A model generated the notes under the pieces. That model was not told the DNA's origin. It saw only the letters and a list, made by a program, of their open reading frames with translations, and made no database searches. 64,000 bases of DNA from Streptomyces sp. YS415 (lineage in GTDB: Bacteria; Actinomycetota; Actinomycetes; Streptomycetales; Streptomycetaceae): the NCBI RefSeq assembly GCF_023544665.1, contig NZ_JAMJFL010000004.1:124001-188000 (forward strand), written 5' to 3'. A program made the position numbers and the translations under genes. This document shows positions 52,202 to 59,878 of this stretch, piece by piece (positions within the stretch are counted from its first letter, which is position 1; every line of letters begins with the position of its first letter).

Positions 52202-53209
52202 ATGCCCCAGCACGCCTCACAGATCACCCATCGGCTGGTCCCGTCGCCGGCGGGCCGTATCCACCTCGCGGAACAGGGCGCCGGGCCGCTGGTCCTGCTC
52301 GTGCACGGCTTCCCGGAGTCCTGGTACTCCTGGCGGCACCAGTTGCCGGCGCTCGCGGCGGCGGGGTACCGGGCGGTCGCCCTCGACGTACGCGGGTACG
52401 GCCGTTCGTCCAAGCCGTCCGCGACGGACGCGTACCGGATGCTCGAACTCGTCGCGGACAACGTCTGCGTCGTGCACGCCCTCGGCGAGGAATCCGCGAT
52501 CATCGTCGGCCACGACTGGGGCGCGACCATCGCCGCCAACTCCGCCCTGCTCCGGCCCGAGGTCTTCCGCGCGGTCGGATTGCTGAGCGTCCCCTACACA
52601 CCGCGCGGCAGCGTCCGTCCCAGCGACGTCTTCGCCGGAATGGGCGGGGACGAGGAGTTCTACGCCTCGTACTTCCAGGAGCCGGGCCGTGCCGAGGCCG
52701 AGATCGAGCCCGACGTACGAGGCTGGCTCGCGGGCTTCTACGCGGCTCTGTCCGCCGACACCATGCCCGGGCCGGGTGCTCCCGATCCGCACTTCGTCAG
52801 CAAGGGCGGGACGTTGCGTGACCGCTTCTCCGCCGGGCGGTTGCCCGAGTGGCTGGACGAGCGCGAACTCGACTTCTACGCAGAGGAGTTCGAACGGACC
52901 AGTCTGACCGGAGCGCTCAACCGGTACCGGAACATGGACCGCGACTGGAAGGACCTCGCCGCGTTCGAGGGCGCCCCCATCGGTCAGCCGTCCCTGTTCG
53001 CCGGTGGCACGCGCGATGCGTCGACGACCTGGCTGGCCGACGCGATCAAGGCGTACCCGGACACCTTGCCGGGCCTGGTCTCGTCCCACCTTCTGGAGGG
53101 CTGCGGTCACTGGATCCAACAGGAACGCCCCGGCGAGGTCAACCGGATCCTCACCGAGTGGCTCGCCGCACTCCCGGGAGACGAACCGGCCGAGGCTACC
53201 CGCCAGTAG
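52202..53209 (+). CDS. alpha/beta hydrolase, epoxide-hydrolase-like
   Basis: A 335-residue alpha/beta hydrolase. 'LLVHGFPESWYSWRHQLPAL' carries the oxyanion HGxP motif, the nucleophile elbow is 'VGHDWGAT' with Asp105, and the catalytic His303 is in 'GCGHWIQQERP'. Asp instead of Ser at the elbow places it with epoxide hydrolases/haloalkane dehalogenases. The family's lid Tyr pair is not assigned with certainty. No signal peptide, so cytosolic. GGAGGA precedes ATG 52202. The next gene starts 34 bp downstream. Confidence 0.92.
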   Translation: MPQHASQITHRLVPSPAGRIHLAEQGAGPLVLLVHGFPESWYSWRHQLPALAAAGYRAVALDVRGYGRSSKPSATDAYRMLELVADNVCVVHALGEESAIIVGHDWGATIAANSALLRPEVFRAVGLLSVPYTPRGSVRPSDVFAGMGGDEEFYASYFQEPGRAEAEIEPDVRGWLAGFYAALSADTMPGPGAPDPHFVSKGGTLRDRFSAGRLPEWLDERELDFYAEEFERTSLTGALNRYRNMDRDWKDLAAFEGAPIGQPSLFAGGTRDASTTWLADAIKAYPDTLPGLVSSHLLEGCGHWIQQERPGEVNRILTEWLAALPGDEPAEATRQ

Positions 53210-53243
53210 GGCAGCGGTTGGTGATCATTGATACCGTCCCGGG

Positions 53244-53891
53244 ATGACTGAAGGACAGAGATCAGCCGGCGCGCCGGTGACCGCGGCCGACGTCGAGCAC
53301 GCCGTGCGTCTGGCGGTCGCCGCGCTGCGGGGCGCCGAGGGGGCGGACTGGAGCGTGAAGGCCGGTTCCCTGGAGTGGGATTGCTGGGAGACCGTCGAGC
53401 ATCTCGCCGATGACCTGTTCGCCTACGCCGTCCAACTGGGCCCCACCACACCGCCCTTGGACACCCACGTCCCCTTCGCCTGGACCCGCCACCGGCCGGG
53501 CGGGCCCGCGAACTCCGTCTTCGCGGACCGGACGGCCGGGCCGGCCGGCCTGCTCCAAGTCCTGGAAGCGTGCGGCGCCTTGCTGACGGCCATGGTCAGC
53601 ACCACCGCCCCGACGGTCCGAGCGCATCACATCTTCGGCGCGGCGGATCCGGAGGGGTTCGCCGCGATGGGCGTCGTCGAGACCCTGGTGCACACCCACG
53701 ACGTCGCCGAAGGGCTGGGCGTGGACTGGACACCTCCGGCCGACCTGTGCGACCGCGTGCTCGCCCGCCTCTTCCCCGACGCCCCGACCGACACAGCCCC
53801 CTGGCCCACCCTGCTCTGGGCCACCGGTCGCACGGAACTCCCCCACCGGGCCCGCCGGACCGAGTGGCGCTGGTACGGCGCGCCTCGCTGA
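53244..53891 (+). CDS. maleylpyruvate-isomerase/DinB-like protein
   Basis: A 215-residue protein with 'DVEHAVRLAVAALR', 'WDCWETVEHLADDLFAYAVQLG', 'VVETLVHTHDVAEGLGVDW' and 'RLFPDAPTDTAPWPTLLWATGR', the order of mycothiol-dependent maleylpyruvate-isomerase-N/DinB proteins with metal His near 'EHL' and 'VHTHD'. Exact enzyme activity is unknown. It has no good ribosome site; a GATACC box just upstream could give a leaderless message. The stop precedes the convergent endonuclease stop with no gap. Confidence 0.85.
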   Translation: MTEGQRSAGAPVTAADVEHAVRLAVAALRGAEGADWSVKAGSLEWDCWETVEHLADDLFAYAVQLGPTTPPLDTHVPFAWTRHRPGGPANSVFADRTAGPAGLLQVLEACGALLTAMVSTTAPTVRAHHIFGAADPEGFAAMGVVETLVHTHDVAEGLGVDWTPPADLCDRVLARLFPDAPTDTAPWPTLLWATGRTELPHRARRTEWRWYGAPR

Positions 53892-54785
53892 TCAGGGCGC
53901 GGCGGCAGGGCGCGGACTGCCGTGGAAGACCTGCCGGGTGTGCCAGTCGCGATGGGTGTCCGCCACGGGGCGTATGCCCGGCTGCGCGCCGACGAGCGGG
54001 CGGCCGGCGAGGGCTATGACGTGCTCGCGGGCCGCGGGGCTGTGGCCGACGAAACCTTGCGAGACCAGGATCCGGTGCCCGCCGCCGACGCCGAGGACTC
54101 CCTTGTCGAAGAGCTTGTGGTGCAGCGAGCACAGACAGAGGCCGTTCTCGATCTCGTCGGGGCCGTCGAACGCCCACCACCGCACGTGCGCCGCCTCCAG
54201 ACCGACCGGGACCGTCCCGATCCTGCCGTCGTAGCCGCAAAAGGCACACCGGTACTCGTAAGCGGTCAGGACCAGTTCCCTCATGCGCCGGTCCCGTTGT
54301 CGCCGTGCGGGCGTGAGAAGTTCGGTCTCCGCGGGCTCCAGCTCCAGTCCGACTGCCTCGCACAACTCGCCGTGCAGCGAGGGCGGGAAGTGCAGGTCGA
54401 GGAGTACTCGTGCGATGCGGACGAGCAGGTGGGGGTCCCGTCGCAGGGCCGATCTCAGTTCGGGGGCGAGGCGTCCGGCGGCATGCGTTTCCCTCAGTTC
54501 CCGCAGCCGGGGGCCTGGGCTGCCGGGTCCGCGGTCGGTGCGCACCTCCCATACGCCGTCGCTGACCAGGTGGTGGAACGGATAGGCCGGTGTCGTCCTG
54601 TGGGGCGGGCCGTACTCCGTCAGGAGCCGCTGCAGGTCCTCCTCCACCGCGCTGTACCGGAGCTCACCCTCGGCGTCCTCCTGGAAGCGGCCGAGGGCGT
54701 ACAGGAGCAGCAGCGGCTTATGGGGAGCACGCGTCCCGTTTCTCGCCCACTGTCTGAGCTTCGCGGTGCGTTCGAGCCAGTCCAT
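53892..54785 (-). CDS. SBD–HNH endonuclease (putative phosphorothioate-DNA-dependent)
   Basis: A 297-residue protein resembling ScoMcrA-type restriction enzymes. The N-terminal half (about 1–165) matches the sulfur-binding domain that recognises phosphorothioated DNA: 'RQWARNGTRAPHKPLLLLYALGRFQ', 'YPFHHLVSDGVWEVRTD' and 'ALRRDPHLLVRIARVLLDLHFPPSLH'. The C-terminal half has a zinc-finger-type 'YRCAFCGYDG' and the HNH core 'LEAAHVRWWAFDGPDE…NGLCLCSLHHKLFDKG'. It is a type IV restriction enzyme candidate that destroys incoming phosphorothioate-modified DNA. No dnd or ssp genes are nearby. ATG 54785 has no clear ribosome site; a TACGAT box lies upstream. Confidence 0.85.
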   Translation of the reverse strand: MDWLERTAKLRQWARNGTRAPHKPLLLLYALGRFQEDAEGELRYSAVEEDLQRLLTEYGPPHRTTPAYPFHHLVSDGVWEVRTDRGPGSPGPRLRELRETHAAGRLAPELRSALRRDPHLLVRIARVLLDLHFPPSLHGELCEAVGLELEPAETELLTPARRQRDRRMRELVLTAYEYRCAFCGYDGRIGTVPVGLEAAHVRWWAFDGPDEIENGLCLCSLHHKLFDKGVLGVGGGHRILVSQGFVGHSPAAREHVIALAGRPLVGAQPGIRPVADTHRDWHTRQVFHGSPRPAAAP

Positions 54786-54913
54786 GGGCGGTGATCGTAG
54801 TGGCGATCAATTAGGGAATCTAACGGATGTTACAGACAGGTGCGCCGTCGCCTGGAAGCCGGCGCCGCGACGCTCGGCGCGCGATAACGGGCGACGCTTC
54901 TTACGCTCATGTA

Positions 54914-55186
54914 GTGGCACACACCTTCGAGGAGCTGATCGAGAAGCAGCGCGCCGCGGACGAGGCGCATCGCCGGGTCGAGGCGCTGCTGGTGCAGTAC
55001 GGGCCCGCGACCCAGATCGGCGGCTGGTCCGGGATGCAGCGGCAGACGTACGACACCGCCTGGCGGGCCTGGCGGGACCTTGAGCGCGACGCCCATACCG
55101 CCATCACGGAGTACGCGAAGGAGCAGGGTGCGTCCCTCGGCGGCGTGGAGTCCGAGGTGGCGCAGGCAGTGCGGAAAGCGGGCTAG
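54914..55186 (+). CDS. small hypothetical protein, 90 aa
   Basis: A 90-residue helical protein from GTG 54914. 'FEELIEKQRAADEAHRRVEALL' is a likely coiled coil, then 'WSGMQRQTYDTAWRAWRDLERDAHTAITEYAKEQG'. No family is recognised. No ribosome site precedes it, and a TACGCT box lies about seven bases upstream, so a leaderless transcript is plausible. Confidence 0.65.
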   Translation: MAHTFEELIEKQRAADEAHRRVEALLVQYGPATQIGGWSGMQRQTYDTAWRAWRDLERDAHTAITEYAKEQGASLGGVESEVAQAVRKAG

Positions 55187-55208
55187 TTCCCAAAGGCCGG
55201 CGTCGGCC

Positions 55209-55856
55209 TCAAGCGCCCGCCGGCCTGCGCTGCAGCCACTGCCCGAGGGTCCTGCGCGGGGGCCGCACGACCACGGGGCCGTGAACCTTCTGGCCGACGA
55301 GCTCCACCCGCAGGACGACCGGCGCAGCGGCATCCGCCGCCCCGCGACGGTCCTTGATCCTGCTGTGCACCAGTTGCAGACCGTCGGTGTCGACCACGAC
55401 GCCCGGTGGTGTGATCAGCGTCAGGGTCTTCCCCGTCATGGCCACGTCGATCCGCAGGGTGTCCTGTGTGATAACGGCGTCACTGAAGTCGAGCGTCACG
55501 TCGCAGAACGTCACCGCGAGCTCCAGCCGCCGCGGCACCACCCAGCGCCCCGTGCGCTCGACCGCGCCACTGTGCACCTGTTCGATGCGGACGACGTCCT
55601 TGACCTGCACCCCGGCCACCCCGGCCGTGGCCGACACGGGCGGCAGGTCGGCGGTGAGCGGGATCAAGTCGTTCAGCGTCCGGGCCGACAGGGCGGCCTC
55701 CAGACGCTCGTCCAGCTCCTCGGCGGTCAGCAGGCCGTCCCCCGCCGCGATCCGCAGCACCTCCACCACGCGGTCGCGGTCCGCGTGAGAGGCGCGCAGC
55801 TCGGGCGACGAGCCGGGCCCGGAGCGCTTCCCGGTGGGCGACATCTCTCCCGACAT
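55209..55856 (-). CDS. DUF1707 domain protein
   Basis: A 215-residue protein with the DUF1707 motif 'RASHADRDRVVEVLRIAAGDGLLTAEELDERLEAALSARTLNDL' (about 21–63), a helix-rich module found with membrane or transcription-linked domains. The second half is a beta-rich LiaF-like C-terminal domain ('ELAVTFCDVTLDFSDAVI', 'LRIDVAMTGKTLTLITPPGVVVDTDGL'), which in LiaF-type proteins modulates two-component kinases at the membrane. Here there is no membrane helix. AGGACGG precedes ATG 55856. Confidence 0.9.
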   Translation of the reverse strand: MSGEMSPTGKRSGPGSSPELRASHADRDRVVEVLRIAAGDGLLTAEELDERLEAALSARTLNDLIPLTADLPPVSATAGVAGVQVKDVVRIEQVHSGAVERTGRWVVPRRLELAVTFCDVTLDFSDAVITQDTLRIDVAMTGKTLTLITPPGVVVDTDGLQLVHSRIKDRRGAADAAAPVVLRVELVGQKVHGPVVVRPPRRTLGQWLQRRPAGA

Positions 55857-55979
55857 GCTTCCGTCCTGATCCTGTCGAAGCGTCTCGCGCGACGCGGGCA
55901 GCGACGCCAGGAGAAGACTAACGCCGGTCAGTTCGCGCCAGCGGTGACGTAGGCTCGCCGCGGGGAAAGGAGCCTGCAC

Positions 55980-56213
55980 ATGCCCGCGGAAGGCGAGCGG
56001 ACCCGGATCACGGTCGACGGCGAGGAGTTCGAGGTCGTCCAGCCGTACGACAGACCGGGCTCCTACGACCTCAGCTGGCTGACTGGACCCGATCCGCAGT
56101 ACGGCTTCGGCTTCCAGACCCATCCCCCGGCTCCGGTCGGTCAGGCCGAGCTGGAAGAAGCCGTACGGGACTTCCTCGCCCAAGTCGACCCGGCCACCGG
56201 GCACATCGAGTAG
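55980..56213 (+). CDS. small hypothetical protein, 77 aa
   Basis: A 77-residue acidic protein with strand-rich 'RITVDGEEFEVVQPYDRPGSYDLSWLTGPDPQYGFGFQ' and a C-terminal helix 'QAELEEAVRDFLAQVD'. AAGGAG precedes ATG 55980. Many Streptomyces carry similar unannotated small proteins. Divergent from the DUF1707 gene. Confidence 0.8.
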   Translation: MPAEGERTRITVDGEEFEVVQPYDRPGSYDLSWLTGPDPQYGFGFQTHPPAPVGQAELEEAVRDFLAQVDPATGHIE

Positions 56214-56257
56214 GCGGGACGCTTCCCCGGGCCCTCAGGAGCCGCCCACCGCACGGG

Positions 56258-56812
56258 TCACTCCTCCCGCCCGCCGAACTGCCAGTCGTGGACCTCGATG
56301 GCGGCATACCGGCCCGGGGTGAGGACGGCGCGTGCCGCAGCCTGGTCGGGAGCCCTGAGCAGCGCCGCAGTGCCGAGCCAGGTGGCGCCGTCGTCGGACA
56401 GGAGAGGTCCGTAGGCGATCAGGTCGTCCCCTCGGTCGGCCGGCACGGTGAGGTCTGCGCCCTCCCCTTCGCCGAGGCCGAGCACCAGGTACCGGTTGCC
56501 GCCGTCCCGGCCGCCGGGGAACTCCCACATCGTGCGCCCGAGCAGGTTCCGCCAACGGCGCACCAGCACATCCCGGTACACGCCGGCCTGGTAGGTGGGC
56601 TCGTCGAAGGCGAACGCGCGGGCCGCGGCGGCATCGGGCAGATCGACGATGTGCACGCTGCCGCTCGGCGCGAGGCCGTCCTCGGCGAAGGTCGGGCCGC
56701 GTGCGATCATCCGCGCCGCGTACCCGTCCATGTACGACCAGTGCTCTTCCAGCAGCTTCTCGCGCAAGGGGAGTGAGCCGGGCCGGTCGCGGTGGTAGCA
56801 GAAGTACTCCAT
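56258..56812 (-). CDS. YCII-domain protein
   Basis: A 184-residue protein with two YCII-like ferredoxin-fold modules. The first has 'YFCYHRDRPGSLPLREKLLEEHWSYMDGYAARMIARGPTFAEDG' and 'GSVHIVDLPDAAAARAFAFDEPTYQAGVY', the second 'DLIAYGPLLSDDG…AALLRAPDQAAARAVLTPGRYAAIEVHDWQFGG'. YCII proteins bind small ligands through a His–Asp pair (here 'HWSYMD' and 'ARGP'). Function unknown. Tandem duplication within one chain. Confidence 0.88.
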   Translation of the reverse strand: MEYFCYHRDRPGSLPLREKLLEEHWSYMDGYAARMIARGPTFAEDGLAPSGSVHIVDLPDAAAARAFAFDEPTYQAGVYRDVLVRRWRNLLGRTMWEFPGGRDGGNRYLVLGLGEGEGADLTVPADRGDDLIAYGPLLSDDGATWLGTAALLRAPDQAAARAVLTPGRYAAIEVHDWQFGGREE

Positions 56813-56880
56813 GGCCGCAGAGCCTCTCCCACTACTCGGACGGCATCAACCGACTTTGGCGGCGATGCACGACAGCGGCT

Positions 56881-57594
56881 TCACGCCTCCTCGCTGGAGC
56901 GTAGATCTTGGAGGCGGGTCAGGGCGTCCCGGGCCGCGTGCTGCTCCTCGGCGGTGAGGCGAAGGGCCTCGGCCCGGGTGAGCGCGGACGCCATGGTCTC
57001 GCCGTCCTCGAGCCGCCCGGCGACATCCGCCCGCAGCACCAGGAGCTGCAACAGCTGCACCCGCGTCGGTTGTTCGTCCGGCAGCCCCAGTGCGCGGTCG
57101 ATGACCTTCGCGGCGCTCGCGGGGTCGTCCTTCGAGTCGGCGAGCAGGGCGGCGTGATGCAGGGCGCGCGCGAAAGTCTCCTCGGGCGCGGGCCGGTGGT
57201 GCGGGTCGTCGCTCGTGGGCTGACCGACGCGGATGCAGTTGCCGCCGGGATCCGTCATGAGGAACTGCCGTACGCCGTACGACATGTCCTTCAGTGGCCC
57301 GAGGCGGGGAAGCCCACGCGTGGGGACCTTCCCGTAGGCGGCCTTGAGGCCGGCCCGGAAGGCCTCGTGGAGGCCGTCGACGTCGCCGGTCAGCACGTAG
57401 CAGGTACTGAACGACTGGGTCGGCTCGTACTGCTTCATCCCGAAGAACTGCAGCTGGATACCGCCGCGTTCGACGACCGCGAAGGGGTTGGGACTTCGCT
57501 GCTGGAAGGTCACCTCGAAGCCGAGGGCGGTATAGAAGTCGAGCACGGGTGGGAGGGTGCGGCACGGGAGGATCGGAATCGTCTTTTCGTCCAT
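56881..57594 (-). CDS. VOC-family (bleomycin-resistance-like) protein with helical tail
   Basis: A 237-residue protein. The first ~125 residues form a VOC/glyoxalase-type module ('IPILPCRTLPPVLDFYTALGFEVTF', 'GIQLQFFGMKQYEP', 'YGVRQFLMTDPGGNCIRVGQP'). The remaining ~110 residues are all-helical and TPR-like ('ARALHHAALLADSKDDPASAAKVIDRALGLPD', 'LQLLVLRADVAGRLEDGETMASALTRAEALRL'). It is an unusual fusion; it may sequester a drug or act as an enzyme, with the tail for oligomers. Ligand unknown. No strong ribosome site precedes ATG 57594. Confidence 0.85.
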   Translation of the reverse strand: MDEKTIPILPCRTLPPVLDFYTALGFEVTFQQRSPNPFAVVERGGIQLQFFGMKQYEPTQSFSTCYVLTGDVDGLHEAFRAGLKAAYGKVPTRGLPRLGPLKDMSYGVRQFLMTDPGGNCIRVGQPTSDDPHHRPAPEETFARALHHAALLADSKDDPASAAKVIDRALGLPDEQPTRVQLLQLLVLRADVAGRLEDGETMASALTRAEALRLTAEEQHAARDALTRLQDLRSSEEA

Positions 57595-57730
57595 GTCGTG
57601 AGTCTAGTCAAAATTGATTACTGACGGGGAGGAGGAGAGCACGGGATTCCCTTGCTCAGCCGTGAACGGCCCCCCGCCTCGCTCCGTACTCCTCACCGTC
57701 GACGATCAGTACGGGACAGGGTGAGGTGGC

Positions 57731-58186
57731 ATGGCCGAGCAGCGAGTGCGGGGAGCATCCCGGCGGCGCCTGGTCGTCGTCGCTGGTCTGGCGGCCCTTC
57801 CGGTGATCGCGGGCTGTGGGGGTGAGGGCGACGCTTCCAGGTCGTCGGCGGTGTCCGCCGCCCCGGCCGCGGAAGTCGTCGCGCCGGCCAAGGTCGAAGT
57901 GATCGCGGGTCTCACCGGTTGCGAGGCGAAGATCCGGATCGAGGCCGATGAGCTGCGTCAAGGCGTGTGCCGCACGAAGAAGGCCGACTGGCTCATCACC
58001 ACCTTCCCCGAGGAGAAGTACAAGGAGACGTGGCTGGACTCCGCCCGCGTCTACGGTGGCACCCATCTGGTCGGCCCGCGCTGGGTGCTCAGCGCGAGAC
58101 CGGAGCTGCTCGGGGCCTTCCGCGACAGACTCGGCGGGACGGTCCGACGGCTTCAGGGGGTGGGACCGGCGCCAGGCTCGTCGTAG
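57731..58186 (+). CDS. lipoprotein, 151 aa
   Basis: Signal peptide 'RRRLVVVAGLAALPVIAGC' with lipobox IAGC (Cys at about 29). The mature part starts with a Ser/Ala-rich linker, then 'VEVIAGLTGCEAKIRIEADELRQGVCRTKKADWLITTFPEEKYKETWLDSARVYGGTHLVGPRWVLSARPELL'. It has two Cys that may pair. The pattern is typical of small Streptomyces lipoproteins without a defined role. Convergent with the next lipoprotein gene. Confidence 0.82.
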   Translation: MAEQRVRGASRRRLVVVAGLAALPVIAGCGGEGDASRSSAVSAAPAAEVVAPAKVEVIAGLTGCEAKIRIEADELRQGVCRTKKADWLITTFPEEKYKETWLDSARVYGGTHLVGPRWVLSARPELLGAFRDRLGGTVRRLQGVGPAPGSS

Positions 58187-58219
58187 CGGCTCGGAGTGCG
58201 CCCATCCGTCGGACCCCGC

Positions 58220-58693
58220 CTACTCCGCCGTCTGCCGGTAGTCGCTGATGACGTACAGCGCCTCGTCGTCGATCGCGTTCTCCAGCCAGTCGATGGTGAT
58301 GCGTTCCGGGTGGCCGTCGGCCGCGTACTCGGCTTGCGCCTGGTCCGCGTTCTCCTTCCGGGCCTGGTTCAGTTCGGCCAGGAGGGCGCCGATCGTGGGG
58401 ACTTGATCGGGAGAACCGGCGACCAGGCGTCGTGCGCTGTCGTCGAGTCCGACCGCCTTGGCCACGGCACCGTCCCGGACCGTCACGCGGAACGTGCCGA
58501 GCAGTGAGCGCTCGCCCTGCGTCGACTCCAGCGTGTAGGCGTATGCGGCGGGCTCTTCCCAGTCCGCTCGGGCCGGCGCCGCTCGGCCGGTGTTCTCCCC
58601 CTCCGTTCCGCAGGCGGCCGTCATGGACAGGAGGGCCCCCGCCAGTACGGCGGTTGCGGCGGCACGGACGGCGCGCAGGAGTGCGGGCTTCAT
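58220..58693 (-). CDS. DUF6174 lipoprotein
   Basis: A 157-residue lipoprotein, signal peptide 'AVRAAATAVLAGALLSMTAAC' with the lipobox TAAC. The mature domain matches DUF6174: 'WEEPAAYAYTLESTQGERSLLGTFRVTVRDGAVAKAVGLD' and 'DGHPERITIDWLENAIDDEALYVISDYR'. DUF6174 proteins are small exported lipoproteins of unknown function. The ribosome site before ATG 58693 is weak. Confidence 0.88.
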   Translation of the reverse strand: MKPALLRAVRAAATAVLAGALLSMTAACGTEGENTGRAAPARADWEEPAAYAYTLESTQGERSLLGTFRVTVRDGAVAKAVGLDDSARRLVAGSPDQVPTIGALLAELNQARKENADQAQAEYAADGHPERITIDWLENAIDDEALYVISDYRQTAE

Positions 58694-58786
58694 GGTGACG
58701 GTCCCTTCGACACGGTTCCTGCTGCTACGACGCCGGTCGAGGGCAGAACGTTCAGCCGCCCGGCCACCCAGCCGGGCGAGGGGCCG

Positions 58787-59341
58787 TCAGCGTTCGTCCG
58801 CCCGGGACAGCGCTTCGGTGATCAGGCGGGTGGCGAAGTCGCGGTCGTCGGTGAGCCGGTTGATGTGCTCCGCGAGCAGGAAGGCGGTGGCTTCGAGGGG
58901 ATTCATCTCGTCCTCGGTCCAGTCCCCGTACCGCTTGCGCCACAGGCTGGGGCTCAGCCCCATGCCCGCGGCGACGATCAGGCCGGCCATGGTGGGGATG
59001 GCCTCCGGGCGGATGCTCCGCGGCATCATGCGCATCGAAGCCACGACATTCGGCACCACGCGCTCGATGACGTCCTTGTCGTGGTCCTCGTACGCCCTCC
59101 GCAGCCACTGCATGTACATGTAGATCAGGGTGCAGGCGCCGTCGAGCAGGTCGGCGACCCCGTCGGGTCCCAGGGACGCAGCGAACTGGTCGGTCAGCGC
59201 CTGCTGTTCGGCGTCGGTCGAGGTCTCGGCGTCGGACGAGGTCCTGGCGTCGTAGATGGCTCTGAGGCGGGAGTCGACCATCATGAGCGCTGCGTCCACA
59301 TCGCCGACAGGTGCGTACTGGGGGTCGCAGGGCGATGACAC
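58787..59341 (-). CDS. hypothetical protein, 184 aa
   Basis: A 184-residue soluble helical protein, GTG 59341 after GGAGGAG. It has 'DSRLRAIYDARTSSDAETSTDAEQQALTDQFAASLG', 'LLDGACTLIYMYMQWLRRAYEDHDKDVIERVVPNV' and 'IRPEAIPTMAGLIVAAGMGLSPSLWRKRYGDWTEDEMNPLEATAFLLAEHI'. No family is recognised. The likely start is well defined by its ribosome site; upstream frame extensions are not used. Confidence 0.75.
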   Translation of the reverse strand: MSSPCDPQYAPVGDVDAALMMVDSRLRAIYDARTSSDAETSTDAEQQALTDQFAASLGPDGVADLLDGACTLIYMYMQWLRRAYEDHDKDVIERVVPNVVASMRMMPRSIRPEAIPTMAGLIVAAGMGLSPSLWRKRYGDWTEDEMNPLEATAFLLAEHINRLTDDRDFATRLITEALSRADER

Positions 59342-59478
59342 AGGACTCCTCCTCGAACCTACCGTGAGCAGTGCGCCGCGTCCGTACAGTAGCCCGCCTG
59401 CGGGGCGGGGGTCTGCCGAATTCCGATGCGGGGCCGGTTCGCGCCGGGTGGACGCTGCTCCTGTTGGATACTTGCCCT

Positions 59479-59838
59479 GTGCGCCAGGCATTCGTCCACG
59501 AAGCGGTGGTCGGCATGGCCCCGGACGGCGACGCAGGAGCCCCGGGAGCAGCGATCACGGTCGCGCTGTGCGGGCACTGGGAGCACGAGCCGCCGTGCCC
59601 CCTCGCGCCGCACCACACCGCGGCGGAACGGGTCGGCGGGGAGGTCCGCCTGCGTGTGCTCTTCGCCGCCGAGCCGGCGGCCGAGGCCGAGGTCCGCGGC
59701 CGGATCGACGCGGGACTGGCCCGGGCCTGCCTGGACGGCCCGGACGGGGTCACCACGCGCTGGCACCTGAAGGTCGCGGGGCCCGGCGTCGTCCGGGAGG
59801 ACGAGGCCGGGCCCGCCGAGCGACTCATCCAGGCCTGA
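59479..59838 (+). CDS. hypothetical protein, 119 aa
   Basis: A 119-residue protein from GTG 59479 ('VRQAFVHEAVVGMAPDGDAG'). It has 'ITVALCGHWEHEPPCPLAPHHTAAERVGGEVRLRVLFAAEP' with a Cys/His pattern (C, H, C) that might bind metal, then 'GRIDAGLARACLDGPDGVTTRWHLKVAGPG'. A GGATACT box about ten bases upstream and no ribosome site suggest a leaderless message. Conserved in appearance; no named family. Confidence 0.75.
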   Translation: MRQAFVHEAVVGMAPDGDAGAPGAAITVALCGHWEHEPPCPLAPHHTAAERVGGEVRLRVLFAAEPAAEAEVRGRIDAGLARACLDGPDGVTTRWHLKVAGPGVVREDEAGPAERLIQA

Positions 59839-59878
59839 GACATCGCGCTGCGCCGCAGCGCCGCTCGGTCCGTCCGGG

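Noticed and set aside
53892-54785. Part of a complete dnd or SspABCD defence island
   Set aside because: Neighbouring genes are DinB-like and hypothetical; no sulphur-modification genes are in the window.
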